Assembly: GCF_011440305.1 (NCBI RefSeq)
Contig: NZ_JAAOIW010000002.1
Location: forward strand, 1 to 64,000
Reading direction: 5' to 3'
Source: Paenibacillus agricola
GTDB taxonomy: Bacteria > Bacillota > Bacilli > Paenibacillales > NBRC-103111
DNA length: 64,000 nucleotides
The notes below the pieces were generated by a model that saw only the letters and a program-made list of their open reading frames with translations, searched no databases and was not told the DNA's origin. The translations under genes and the position numbers were made by a program. This document shows, one piece after another, positions 8,549-17,602 of this stretch. Within the stretch, counting starts at the first letter, position 1. The number at the start of each line of letters is the position of its first letter.

Positions 8549-9723
8549 ATCCATTAGAGCTGCTCTATATGTCACTGCGCACGGTAACCGCTAATCCAAT
8601 GCGCACCATGCTGACCATGCTGGGCGTCATTATCGGTGTGAGCTCCGTTGTTACGTTGGTCGCAATCGGGCAAGGTGCCAATGCGCAAATCGAAAAGCAA
8701 TACGAAAGCCTTGGAACCAACCTGATCGTGGTCAACACTCTCGGAAATGGAAGAGCCACCCAGCTTGATTATGATGAATTGATGACGCTGGAGGAGCTTC
8801 CAGAGATTGAAACCATTGCCCCTACGATGGTTAAAGGTGGCTCCAATATCAAATATGACCGTGTACAAGAAAAATACACAGTGGTCGGGACCAACGACCG
8901 CTACCTGTCTTTGATGAAGGGCGAGCTTGCCTCAGGACGATTCGTTGTTGATGGCGACATGGGCTTCCGTAACCAGGTTGCTGTGTTGGGCAGCACGGTT
9001 GCCCAAAATTATTTTGGTACCTTGGACCCGATTGGCGAAGATATCAATATCGATGGTATCGTGTTTACCATTGTCGGAACACTCAAAGTGAAAGGCTCGA
9101 ACATTAGTGGTGTCTCGTTGGACAACTCGGTATTCGTACCTTTGGAAACAGCGAGACGCGCTTTCAAGCTGGGAAATATCCGTACCACCTACTTGGAGGC
9201 ACCTACCAAAGAGCAGCTTTCCACAGCCCAAAGCACGATGCAGCAATATTTAACCTATAAATTCAAAAGCAGCACAGGCTTTCAATTGATTAATCAGGAT
9301 GAATTAATGAATGCCCGTGTTGCCGCATCAAGCACCTTAAATAACCAGCTCATTAGTGTGGCTTGCATCTCATTGTTGGTCGGCGGAATTGGCATCATGA
9401 ACATAATGCTGGTAACCGTTAGCGAACGAACACGCGAAATTGGGATTCGCAAATCCATCGGTGCAAAGCGCAGAAACATCCTGCTGCAATTTCTAATTGA
9501 AGCCACAGTTATTAGCGGATTAGGCGGCATTATTGGATTGCTGCTGGGAAGCGGCATCGCGATCGCCTGGCCGATGATCAATCCGAAGCAGACGACGGAG
9601 TTGTCTTTGGAGGTTAGCATGTACGCTTTCTTATTCTCGGTAGCGGTTGGCATGATATTCGGGCTCTACCCCGCCAACAAAGCCTCCAAGCTGCGCCCGA
9701 TTGACGCTCTACGTACCGATTAG
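8545..9723 (+). CDS. MacB-like ABC transporter permease (FtsX-type)
   Basis: The 392-residue membrane subunit has the MacB topology: one helix near residues 20-45, a large extracytoplasmic domain (about 50-265) and three C-terminal helices forming the FtsX domain (about 270-385). The latter contains the hallmark GGIGIMNIMLVTVSERTREI and a following GIRKSIGAKR. It overlaps the ATPase gene by ATGA. In Gram-positive bacteria such adaptor-ATPase-permease sets export antimicrobial peptides or lipophilic compounds, or serve envelope stress. The substrate is not evident here. The next gene starts 17 bases after its stop, so all four genes probably form one operon. Confidence 0.92.
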   Translation: MNPLELLYMSLRTVTANPMRTMLTMLGVIIGVSSVVTLVAIGQGANAQIEKQYESLGTNLIVVNTLGNGRATQLDYDELMTLEELPEIETIAPTMVKGGSNIKYDRVQEKYTVVGTNDRYLSLMKGELASGRFVVDGDMGFRNQVAVLGSTVAQNYFGTLDPIGEDINIDGIVFTIVGTLKVKGSNISGVSLDNSVFVPLETARRAFKLGNIRTTYLEAPTKEQLSTAQSTMQQYLTYKFKSSTGFQLINQDELMNARVAASSTLNNQLISVACISLLVGGIGIMNIMLVTVSERTREIGIRKSIGAKRRNILLQFLIEATVISGLGGIIGLLLGSGIAIAWPMINPKQTTELSLEVSMYAFLFSVAVGMIFGLYPANKASKLRPIDALRTD

Positions 9724-9740
9724 TTTAGGAGGAAAAAACG

Positions 9741-12197
9741 TTGAAAAACAATCATAAATCAGCACCATTTAACAAGAAATGGCTATTCACATTGGCTGTT
9801 TGCACAACATGCATGTTGGCAGTAGCTCCTTCTGCTTTTGCTGGTAAAGAGGGTGTGTTTGTTTCCGCTGATACTTATTTCACTTTGGAGGATGCCTCTT
9901 TTACAGCCGGGAATGATTCTACTTCCTTGCAATTCGCCCTGAAAATGCATAATGGCAGCAGTGAGGACATCGATTTCAACAGCTATGGAGTCCGTATTGT
10001 TGATGCCGAAGGCAATCCGTTTTCCGCCCAATTAACAAGCAAGCAGAATGCCAGAGTGACTCCAGGAAAAGATAGTGATTTTCGTTTTTTTTCGAAAATG
10101 GCCATTGGCGAAACGCCAGAGGAGCTAAAAGTAAATGTGTTCGCCTGGGACGAAACCGAGCCTACGTTTATGAGAAGCATTGGCGATTTGTCAGTGTACA
10201 GCGCGGTTTCCTCCTTGTATGATGCATCCAAGCAAATTTTGATTCCGATGAATGATTTGGATGCTTCTTATTCCAAGGAAGTTCAAGTCGCCATGCGTTT
10301 AGGGCGCAGCTACCAAATAGCCGAGAACGGCAGCAGCTACATGTACACAGAGCTATACACACAAAATACAGATAAAGTGAACCTGTCCCTTCCCTCTAAT
10401 CTGCAATTTCGTTTAATAGGAACAGACTCTTTGCAATACGTTGGAGCTTTGCTCGAAGGAAACCAACAACCTCTACAGCCTGGCAAGCTAACCAAGCTAA
10501 CGCTGCGCACTCTCGTTCCTGACAGCTTTTTGATAGCAAAATCCAGAATCGAGGCCTTCCATGTGGAATCAGCCGAGGACCGTATATTAGGGGCCTTATC
10601 GATCTCCGAAACCGAGCTTAGAATGCCAATTGGCCAAGAGCAGCCCTATTCCATGTTGGGCTCGGATAACGGCATACGTGTGATGGCTGAAAGAGCAATC
10701 GCTGTCAAACAAACCGAAGGGATCCTTTTGCAAACAACGGTCAAAATCCGTAACGACAGCGCCACCGCAACAACGCTCCCTGCTTTTACGGCAGCCTACC
10801 AGTTTGGCACAGGCAGCGTCGAGGCAAGCCAGGAGCAATCGGTTCGAACCGGCTTTCTTTCACCTCATCAAACGGCTACCGTCCAATATTCGGTCCTACT
10901 GCCGGATGGTATTGATCCCAAGACTGTCGATCTTGTCTTATTCGAGCCCGTATCAGGCACGAATACAGGTGCCTCGGCTACTAACAATACAAGCAACAGC
11001 AGCGCCAATAGCGCAGGAACAAGCTCCAATTCTGGCAGCATTGCCAATGGGACAGCAGGCTCAGCTACTAACGGTGCTAATGGAAATGCAAGCAGCACTG
11101 GCAGCACTGGCAGCACTGGCAACACCAGCAGCAACGGCGGCTCTGCAAGCAACTCAAGTAACAGCGGAAATGCTGGCAATACAACGAATAATAGCGCTAA
11201 TTCTAATAATGATGCGTCCAGTAATACAGCATCAAGCAGCAACAGCATCGCATCGGGCAGCGCATCTTCAGCTAGTAATAGCTCCAATGGATCGACCAGC
11301 AGCTCCAATACAACCAACAATTCCAATACGGCCAATAGAAACACATCCGGTAAACGCCCTATAATGTTGATTGATCTCAGTACTGTAGAATTCGCAAGCC
11401 ATGCAGCTATCCAATCCAAATCCTATGAGCTAGGAACACCACTGAGCTTTGTTTCCAATGGTTGGCTGGATACGAATATAGAGGTGTCACTGGTCGAGCT
11501 CCATATGCATGAGAATAGCGATTTCGGCTATAAAACAGCGGTAGCCAAATATAAATTGACCAACCGGGGTAGCAGCACCCTGAATTTACCTGCATTGGGT
11601 ACGGAGCTGATCAATAATCAAGGTCTCGCTTTTGCTGGGATTAGGCAGTCCTCCACGGCTAGCCAAATTATGCCCAATACAAGCTATGTGGTGTCCTACT
11701 CTTATTTGCTGCCTACATCGGAAACAGGCGCGCAGCTGGCATTAAATGTGTTTGATCCCAAATCAACAGCATCCAATAAGCTGTCGATCGGCACCTACCA
11801 AGTCGCTATACAACCCGAATCGACTGATAAAACAATCAGCTTCTATCCGTTCCAGATCAGCTTTGATGCTTACGCGATCACGACATTATACAGCTCTAAT
11901 GCTTACAACTATATTTTGAGCCTGGACCTGTCAGTAAGTCGCCAGGACTTGGTCATAGTAGACCAAAACTTCTCGCAGCTGGAATTTGAAATCATTGATG
12001 GACTCGGCCGCTCGTTGGGCTCGCAAACGGCTGCCTTCACCGGAACGCAAAAGCTTATATCCGGCAACCAAAAGATAACGTTCAGCAACATTAAAACCCA
12101 ACAATTCGAAACGGGTTTAACGATTCATGTGTATGAAACGATTACGACCCCTAACGGCCCAGCCAAGCGGCTAGTGAAGCTCTTAACACAAGAATAG
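9741..12197 (+). CDS. Secreted protein with a Ser/Asn/Gly/Thr-rich linker, co-transcribed with the exporter
   Basis: The 818-residue product starts at TTG 9741, with AGGAGG 8 bases upstream. Residues 1-34 form a signal peptide ending in PSAFA. Two globular parts (about 35-405 and 540-818) are joined by a low-complexity linker of about 130 residues made almost only of Ser, Asn, Gly, Thr and Ala. Both parts contain related beta-rich modules with patterns such as VKIRNDSATATTLPAFTAAY and YKLTNRGSSTLNLPALGTEL, typical of DUF4352-like immunoglobulin-fold extracellular modules. No catalytic motif was recognised. Its position directly behind the MacB-like permease suggests an accessory surface partner of the exporter. 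It ends at a strong terminator. Confidence 0.8.
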   Translation: MKNNHKSAPFNKKWLFTLAVCTTCMLAVAPSAFAGKEGVFVSADTYFTLEDASFTAGNDSTSLQFALKMHNGSSEDIDFNSYGVRIVDAEGNPFSAQLTSKQNARVTPGKDSDFRFFSKMAIGETPEELKVNVFAWDETEPTFMRSIGDLSVYSAVSSLYDASKQILIPMNDLDASYSKEVQVAMRLGRSYQIAENGSSYMYTELYTQNTDKVNLSLPSNLQFRLIGTDSLQYVGALLEGNQQPLQPGKLTKLTLRTLVPDSFLIAKSRIEAFHVESAEDRILGALSISETELRMPIGQEQPYSMLGSDNGIRVMAERAIAVKQTEGILLQTTVKIRNDSATATTLPAFTAAYQFGTGSVEASQEQSVRTGFLSPHQTATVQYSVLLPDGIDPKTVDLVLFEPVSGTNTGASATNNTSNSSANSAGTSSNSGSIANGTAGSATNGANGNASSTGSTGSTGNTSSNGGSASNSSNSGNAGNTTNNSANSNNDASSNTASSSNSIASGSASSASNSSNGSTSSSNTTNNSNTANRNTSGKRPIMLIDLSTVEFASHAAIQSKSYELGTPLSFVSNGWLDTNIEVSLVELHMHENSDFGYKTAVAKYKLTNRGSSTLNLPALGTELINNQGLAFAGIRQSSTASQIMPNTSYVVSYSYLLPTSETGAQLALNVFDPKSTASNKLSIGTYQVAIQPESTDKTISFYPFQISFDAYAITTLYSSNAYNYILSLDLSVSRQDLVIVDQNFSQLEFEIIDGLGRSLGSQTAAFTGTQKLISGNQKITFSNIKTQQFETGLTIHVYETITTPNGPAKRLVKLLTQE
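10970..11345 (+). repeat. Low-complexity Ser/Asn/Gly/Thr-coding stretch
   Basis: The DNA encoding the linker of the secreted protein is built from short variants of AGCAAC, AATAGC, GGCAGC and ACTGGC, including three near-identical copies of GGCAGCACT around 11090-11115. The bias keeps other frames open, so long spurious reading frames appear on both strands here. Units of this type expand and shrink readily. Confidence 0.8.
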
Positions 12198-12246
12198 GCA
12201 TCTCATCAAAGCCTTTTCGCTTAAGTCTTAATGCTGCCTTATTCAT

Positions 12247-12287
12247 AAAAAGCCTGACAGCTCCATTGGAGCCAGTCAGGCTTTTTT
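12247..12287. terminator. Bidirectional terminator between the exporter operon and the mannosidase gene
   Basis: An AAAAGCCTGAC arm pairs with GTCAGGCTTTT, and an inner GCTCC/GGAGC stem extends the hairpin. T runs on one side and A runs on the other let it serve both convergent transcripts. Confidence 0.9.
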
Positions 12288-15200
12288 CTATTGCTTAGCG
12301 ATATCAATCAGTAAAGTGATAATCTCGTATGGCTTAATCGGCAGCCGAATCACCGGGCCCAGCGTTAATCCGCCGACAGGGCGCTCCAGCAGGTCGCTTT
12401 CCTGCCAGCTGTGAATTGTGTAATCGCTGCTGACTTCCACGCTTCCACGCTGGCCGCCGAACTCGTGGAACCGCAGGACGACACGTTCGTCGTCCTCGGC
12501 TTTTTTGACGGCATCGATATGCACCGTCCCGCCACCACCGGTCAAACGGAATAACGATCCCGGCGCCATAGCGGCTCCAAGCTTGCAGGACATCGGCGCA
12601 TTGAGGTCCCATGCCTCCTGCACGGTGCCTCCCTCCAGCCAATCCCCCTTATGGGGCAGGAGGGAATACGTAAAGGCATGATGCCCTTGGTCGGCCTGGT
12701 CATCGGGAATCAGCGCCGATTTGATAAGGGTTAGGCGCAGTATATGATCCTTAATGTCGTAGCCGTATTTGCAATCATTCAACAGGCTAACCCCGTAGCC
12801 GCGTTCGGACAAATCCGCCCATTGATGTCCCACTACCTCAAAGCGCGCATAATCCCAGCTTGTATTCCAATGCGTAGGCCGCTTCACATTGCCGTATTGG
12901 ATGTCGTAGGTAGCCTCTGTTGAGCGTACTTCAACGGGGAATGCCGCTTTTAATAGCTTGCGCTGCTCATGCCAGTCGACCTCTGTAACGTAATCGATCC
13001 TTCGCGAACGTGCATAAACAATCATTTGCTGGCTAATGGTTGAAGCCTTGTAGCTCCATTTAAAATGGATAACAGCCCGAAGCGGCCCTGTTTCCACGAT
13101 CGAAGCAGCGGTTAAGCCAGTAATCTCCTCTTGCTTCTCTTGATAATAAATATCGATATCCCAAGCTTCATGCCTGCTCTTGGGCTTGTCCTCAAACACC
13201 TGTAATACATTGCCGCAAAAGCCTGCAGCCAACACCTCACGTTGAGCCGTTTTGTCCCAAATTGAGGTCAATTGTCCCTTGTCGTTCCAAGTGATCGTAT
13301 AATATGGAGTGTCAATCCCATGGCTATGCCCAGTAAATATTGACCGTGATTGATGTTGTGATTCATGTTGTGATTCATGCTGTGATTCATGCTGTGATGC
13401 ATATTGTGATCTACCCATATCCAGCACCGTGTTAGCAATCTGTTGGCTTGCTGCTTCTTTACTAACAAACTCTGCGTCAAAATCTAGTTGTTTAGCTTCT
13501 GGAGCCTTATAGGTGATTGTACAATAGCCCATTGGCGCTACTCCAACTAATTCAATCCACCAGCCTGTCGAATCCTGCTGGGCTTGCAACGCTTGGCCTT
13601 GGCTATCCTGCCATATCTCGCCAGCCCCAACATTTACCCCGGACTCCAACAGTCGATCATGAGCTACCTGGACCAAACCGCTTCTTGCCCAGCTTGCGCT
13701 ATTCCAAACCGTAAATGTAGTTTCTTTCGTATTACCATTGCTACCGGACGCAACTACACGCAAACCGAGCGCTTCCTCCGCCTGGCTACATGCTTGCAGA
13801 AGTATCCGCTCTGCTTGTCCATACTCCACGCGGGAATCGTCATATACTTCCTTAATCGAGGAGCCAGGAATAATGTCATGGAATTGGTTGCGAAGCACTA
13901 TTTTCCACGCTTCGTCGATCTGCTCCTTGGCATACGGCAGCCAATTGCCTTGCTCTAGACTGCCCATAACGCCCAGCCATTCCACTTCACGAAGCAGCAG
14001 CTCCAACTTGCGGTTCATCAGCTTGTTATAGGCTTGGCTTGTATAGGTGCCGCGGTGAAGCTCCAAATACAGCTCGCCATCCCAAGTATGCACATACTCC
14101 TTCGTAGCCGCTACGGTCTGCCGCAGCTGGGCAAAATATTCATCTGCCCTCCCTGTTGCCACATGGGGAATGCCCGGCATTTCATCCAGTCTGCGCCGCA
14201 TCTCCAGCATCTCACGGTTAACCCCACCTCCGCCATCACCATAGCCATAGGCTAAAAGCAGCTCACGATTAACCGGCTTGTCGCGGTATGTGTCCCAAAT
14301 CCCGTTAACAGAGCTAGCTGTCACATCGCCATTGTACGTATAAAGCCAGCCACCGCCAGCAGAAGGGTCAGGTGTCGTAATAAAATGTGTCAGTATCTCC
14401 GTTCCATCGATCCCCCGCCACTTAAAGGTATCATGCGGCATCCGGTTGTATTGATTCCAGCTGATTTTAGTCGTCATAAATGTATCAATCCCGGACTTCC
14501 GCAAGATTTGCGGCAGCGCCCAGCTATAGCCAAATACATCGGGTAGCCACAAATATGTACATTCCGCACCAAATTCGTCACGAAGAAAGCGTGTACCGTA
14601 AAGCAGCTGTCTGACTAATGATTCACCCGAGGTCAGGTTACAATCCGCCTCCAGCCACATGCCTCCGCCTGCTTCCCATCGCCCTTCCTTAACGCGCTGC
14701 TTAATTTGCTCATAAATATCCGGATAGTCCGTTTTTATATATTCATACAGCTGTGGCATCGTTTGCAAAAACACATAATCCGGGAACTTCTCCATTAATC
14801 GCAGTACCGTCGAAAAAGAACGTGCCGCCTTTTCACGGGTATGCTTCAGCCTCCAGAGCCATGCCACATCAATGTGCGTATGCCCAATACAGCGAACGGT
14901 CACCGCATGGTGTTTCGGAAGCTGCTGCACCGTTCCACGCAGCAAATTTGCCGCAGCGCTTATCGAGTCATAAAAATCCCCAGAACCCGGCCTTGACCAA
15001 TCTACCAAAAGAAAGGCCTGGTCTACAGCAGACAGCAGCATCTGCCGCTCGGGCGTATGCTCATGGAGCACTTTCACAACATCAAGAGCAGCTCGCGCAG
15101 TGTAATACAAATCATCTGCGGCTTCATCCAACCAGCATAGCTCAGCTCTGCGCAGCTGGTGCTCCATAATCGCCTTGAATTGGTATCCCCCCAAGCCGCT

Positions 15201-15617
15201 CCATAACCGGAAGCAAAGCCCTATCGTCGTACCGCTACATTCGTCAAAAAACACCTCTTGGTGGTTCGAATCAACACCTTGGTAAGGCTTCCCATTCACA
15301 TAAAGCAACGATTCAAAGCCGGAGCTGCCACCAGTGAGCCCAAAATCAAACCTTCCCAGCACGCTCCGCCCCTGCCAAGCTGCAGGCACCTTCACCTCCG
15401 CTGCCAGCCACACATAACGGTCACGTCCTTGCCAACGGTCCCCGAGCGACATTTCCATCGTGTCCGCCGATTGCGTCAAGGGCAGCACAGGCCGTGCCCC
15501 GACTTCACCCAATGGATCCTCCAAGCTATGGAACGCAGGGATCGAACAGCTTTCCCGATAACGAAACTCACTTAACTCCTGAACACGGGCATTTAATTTT
15601 TCCCATATATACAACAT
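12288..15617 (-). CDS. GH38 alpha-mannosidase
   Basis: The 1109-residue cytoplasmic-looking enzyme (no signal peptide) belongs to glycoside hydrolase family 38 and should release alpha-linked mannose from imported glycans. The zinc site GHTHIDVAWLW lies at residues 245-255 (His248, Asp250) and the nucleophile in LPDVFGYSWALPQIL is Asp360. A middle helical domain and the C-terminal beta domain follow to the end. A GGGGGAG ribosome site supports the ATG. The gene lies 23 bases behind the lacI-type gene, so the regulator probably controls both. An odd His/Gln/Ser/Glu repeat (four SQHE-like units) is inserted at about residue 740, encoded by tandem 12-base units. Orthologues usually lack such an insert. 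Confidence 0.9.
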   Translation of the reverse strand: MLYIWEKLNARVQELSEFRYRESCSIPAFHSLEDPLGEVGARPVLPLTQSADTMEMSLGDRWQGRDRYVWLAAEVKVPAAWQGRSVLGRFDFGLTGGSSGFESLLYVNGKPYQGVDSNHQEVFFDECSGTTIGLCFRLWSGLGGYQFKAIMEHQLRRAELCWLDEAADDLYYTARAALDVVKVLHEHTPERQMLLSAVDQAFLLVDWSRPGSGDFYDSISAAANLLRGTVQQLPKHHAVTVRCIGHTHIDVAWLWRLKHTREKAARSFSTVLRLMEKFPDYVFLQTMPQLYEYIKTDYPDIYEQIKQRVKEGRWEAGGGMWLEADCNLTSGESLVRQLLYGTRFLRDEFGAECTYLWLPDVFGYSWALPQILRKSGIDTFMTTKISWNQYNRMPHDTFKWRGIDGTEILTHFITTPDPSAGGGWLYTYNGDVTASSVNGIWDTYRDKPVNRELLLAYGYGDGGGGVNREMLEMRRRLDEMPGIPHVATGRADEYFAQLRQTVAATKEYVHTWDGELYLELHRGTYTSQAYNKLMNRKLELLLREVEWLGVMGSLEQGNWLPYAKEQIDEAWKIVLRNQFHDIIPGSSIKEVYDDSRVEYGQAERILLQACSQAEEALGLRVVASGSNGNTKETTFTVWNSASWARSGLVQVAHDRLLESGVNVGAGEIWQDSQGQALQAQQDSTGWWIELVGVAPMGYCTITYKAPEAKQLDFDAEFVSKEAASQQIANTVLDMGRSQYASQHESQHESQHESQHQSRSIFTGHSHGIDTPYYTITWNDKGQLTSIWDKTAQREVLAAGFCGNVLQVFEDKPKSRHEAWDIDIYYQEKQEEITGLTAASIVETGPLRAVIHFKWSYKASTISQQMIVYARSRRIDYVTEVDWHEQRKLLKAAFPVEVRSTEATYDIQYGNVKRPTHWNTSWDYARFEVVGHQWADLSERGYGVSLLNDCKYGYDIKDHILRLTLIKSALIPDDQADQGHHAFTYSLLPHKGDWLEGGTVQEAWDLNAPMSCKLGAAMAPGSLFRLTGGGGTVHIDAVKKAEDDERVVLRFHEFGGQRGSVEVSSDYTIHSWQESDLLERPVGGLTLGPVIRLPIKPYEIITLLIDIAKQ
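13346..13405 (-). repeat. Five tandem 12-base units inside the GH38 gene
   Basis: Five consecutive 12-base units of the form GTGATTCATGCT (plus-strand reading) run without a break; two are identical and the others differ by one to three bases. Because 12 is a multiple of 3, copy changes would add or remove SQHE-type tetrapeptides without shifting the frame. Confidence 0.9.
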
Positions 15618-15640
15618 GAAGGCTGCTCCCCCTTTATTGG

Positions 15641-16678
15641 TTATTTGCGCCCCACACTATCCCGTACGATTAGCTGTGCCGCTACCAGGCTATTCCTTTT
15701 TTCCTCAAAGGGCCTACGCCCATCAATCACTTCTAATATTTGCTGGGCAGCCAAGCGCCCCATCTCAACATAAGGAACCTCCACTGATGTAAGTGTGGGA
15801 TACATATGCTGGTTGATCCGCTCCGTATTATCCGCAGCCATTACATGGATATCCTTGCCGACCTTCATACTTAACAGCTGCGCGGCACGGCTCACATAAA
15901 CAGCACCTCTTGACCAGTTGCATAATACGGCTGAAGCTTGTCCACGCTCCATTACCCAATGATGCCAAAAACCAATCCGCTGCTCCCAAGGACCATCCGC
16001 CGCCGTAAATACAACTGGCTCCAGCCCTTTGGCCAGCATCCATTCCCTGTACGCTTCCCGACGTTGCTGGTCCCCTTTGCCAAGCTCAATATGCTCATGG
16101 TAAAGCTCCAGATAGCTAGGCGGCAATCCCGTCCGCTCCCATATAAAATCAAGCGCGCGATAAATGCTGTCGCGATAATCCATCAATATCGAAGCAATCT
16201 GCCCATGCTCAGGATAGCCCTCCACCGATACGTAAGGCAGTCGATGCGTGTTAACTAGCTGCGCCCAAGCTTCATCCACAAGATGGGGGCGATCTAAAGC
16301 GACAATGCCATCAATCCGCCGCTGTAAATACAAGTCCAGCAGCCCTTCCAGCTTCTGATGCTCAGCAGGTCCAGACGGATACAGCAATACATAATAGCCT
16401 TGGACGGCGCATGCTTCCTCCATGCCCTCGAGTACCTGCAAAAACAAAGGATTCGCCACATGGCCATAGGCCGCCAAGCAGCGGCTGCGCCCCGTCTTCA
16501 TACCTCTAGCATGAGCATCCACTTGATAGTTCAATTCATGGATCGCAGCGAGCACGGCTTTTCGTTTCTCCTCACCGACTCCTATGCCTTGCGTGCCGTT
16601 CAACACAGCAGATACAACGCTTCTCGATACGCCCGCAAGCTTAGCTACATCAAAGCTAGTTACTCTTTTACCTGTCAT
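15641..16678 (-). CDS. LacI-family transcriptional regulator, probable mannosidase repressor
   Basis: The 345-residue protein has an N-terminal LacI helix-turn-helix (FDVAKLAGVSRSVVSAVLNG, residues 9-28) with the hinge region ending near residue 60. A periplasmic-binding-protein-like effector domain fills the rest. It starts at ATG 16678 behind GAGGTG. The GH38 gene follows 23 bases downstream on the same strand, so it most likely senses a mannose-containing sugar and represses its own operon. A perfect 18-base palindrome lies 20 bases ahead of its start and fits a LacI-type operator. The effector is not known. Confidence 0.9.
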   Translation of the reverse strand: MTGKRVTSFDVAKLAGVSRSVVSAVLNGTQGIGVGEEKRKAVLAAIHELNYQVDAHARGMKTGRSRCLAAYGHVANPLFLQVLEGMEEACAVQGYYVLLYPSGPAEHQKLEGLLDLYLQRRIDGIVALDRPHLVDEAWAQLVNTHRLPYVSVEGYPEHGQIASILMDYRDSIYRALDFIWERTGLPPSYLELYHEHIELGKGDQQRREAYREWMLAKGLEPVVFTAADGPWEQRIGFWHHWVMERGQASAVLCNWSRGAVYVSRAAQLLSMKVGKDIHVMAADNTERINQHMYPTLTSVEVPYVEMGRLAAQQILEVIDGRRPFEEKRNSLVAAQLIVRDSVGRK

Positions 16679-16697
16679 AGCCTACACCTCACATTTA

Positions 16698-16715
16698 ATA
16701 TAACACGTGTTATAT
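16698..16715 (-). promoter_or_regulatory. 18-base palindromic operator ahead of the lacI-GH38 operon
   Basis: The sequence ATATAACACGTGTTATAT is a perfect palindrome with a central CG, as LacI-family operators have. It lies 20 bases before the start codon of the regulator, where it would block transcription or overlap the promoter. Confidence 0.6.
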
Positions 16716-16729
16716 AAGGGGATCAACAT

Positions 16730-16760
16730 AAAAAAAACACCAGGATCGGCTCCTAGTGGC
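16730..16760 (-). terminator. Terminator downstream of the PilZ-like gene
   Basis: On the minus strand an 8-base stem, CACTAGGA with TCCTGGTG, closes a 5-base loop and is followed by eight T residues. It separates the PilZ-like gene from the lacI operon. Confidence 0.85.
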
Positions 16761-16777
16761 TTTAAAATCATATGTGT

Positions 16778-17371
16778 TTAAGCATGCATCAGTTGTTTAA
16801 ATTGTTGGGTTGCGATGTGGTAACGAAGCTTATTCAAGTCACTTGTTGAGATCTTGTGCATCTCTGCTCCATAACGGATTGTTTTCTCCATTATATGAGC
16901 ATATCGAACGATTACTTGCGGGCTGATGCATTCATCGTCACAGAAGATCTTCATATCATATACATGGTTCAATTTGATCGAGAAATCATTAACCTCGATG
17001 CCAATACCCATTTGACTAATATCCGAGATGCGGACTGCAGTAATTTTAAAATCATCGTTTAATGTAGCAAATGTATTTAATTTGAAGCTTTTGATCGTTA
17101 CTTGCTCGTCACCAAAGCAATCGTCATATCCGTGTTCTGGTCGGGTTCCTATGTCAAATATTTCGGAATCTTTTGGGGCAAGAATGACCTTGTTGTTGGA
17201 AACATGCAACACTCTAGTTAGTTGGCGCCGTTGGAAATCAAAGCACAGCACCTTATCTCCACAGGTAAAATCAATGGGTGCTACGGTCTGAACTTCAATC
17301 ATATCCGATTGATCGTATCCTATGCGTCCATGATATACTTTTCCTTTGTGTAATAATTGTATCTCTTTCAT
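16778..17371 (-). CDS. PilZ-domain-like protein (possible c-di-GMP responsive, YcgR-like)
   Basis: The 197-residue protein starts at ATG 17371, which has GGAGG 7 bases upstream; an ATG nine codons earlier lacks one. The first 75 residues resemble the N-terminal beta-barrel found ahead of PilZ domains in YcgR-like proteins. The C-terminal half has the second PilZ motif (VRISDISQMGIGIEV, about residues 115-129) and the expected strand pattern to QVIVRYAHI. The first motif, RxxxR, that contacts c-di-GMP phosphate is not visible where expected, so it may not bind the nucleotide or may bind another ligand. It is monocistronic with its own terminator. Confidence 0.65.
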   Translation of the reverse strand: MKEIQLLHKGKVYHGRIGYDQSDMIEVQTVAPIDFTCGDKVLCFDFQRRQLTRVLHVSNNKVILAPKDSEIFDIGTRPEHGYDDCFGDEQVTIKSFKLNTFATLNDDFKITAVRISDISQMGIGIEVNDFSIKLNHVYDMKIFCDDECISPQVIVRYAHIMEKTIRYGAEMHKISTSDLNKLRYHIATQQFKQLMHA

Positions 17372-17522
17372 AAGATCGCCTCCACTTAAGCTATACACTT
17401 ACTATACGTAAAATTGTTTTAAAAAGTTTGAGAATACTATTAGAAAACTGTTAGTTTTTTTAGCGAATTTGATCAAAACGTGTCGAATGCTGCTGAAATT
17501 CCCAAACAATATGTAGAAATGA

Positions 17523-17549
17523 GAAAAAGCCCCTCGAATTAACGAGGGA
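17523..17549 (-). terminator. Terminator of the IclR-controlled sugar-acid operon
   Basis: On the minus strand CCCTCG and CGAGGG close a TTAATT loop followed by GCTTTTTC. It lies 54 bases past the stop of the last SDR gene, so the operon likely ends here. Confidence 0.8.
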
Positions 17550-17602
17550 CTTGTCAGTGATTGTCAGTTTATGTTTAATGGAATCCTGCTTTAGATGATT
17601 GG

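Noticed and set aside
10804-11419. Long open frames of about 185 codons on both strands over the Ser/Asn-rich linker
   Set aside because: They are by-products of the repeated codons of the linker. Their products are compositionally odd and have no start signals.
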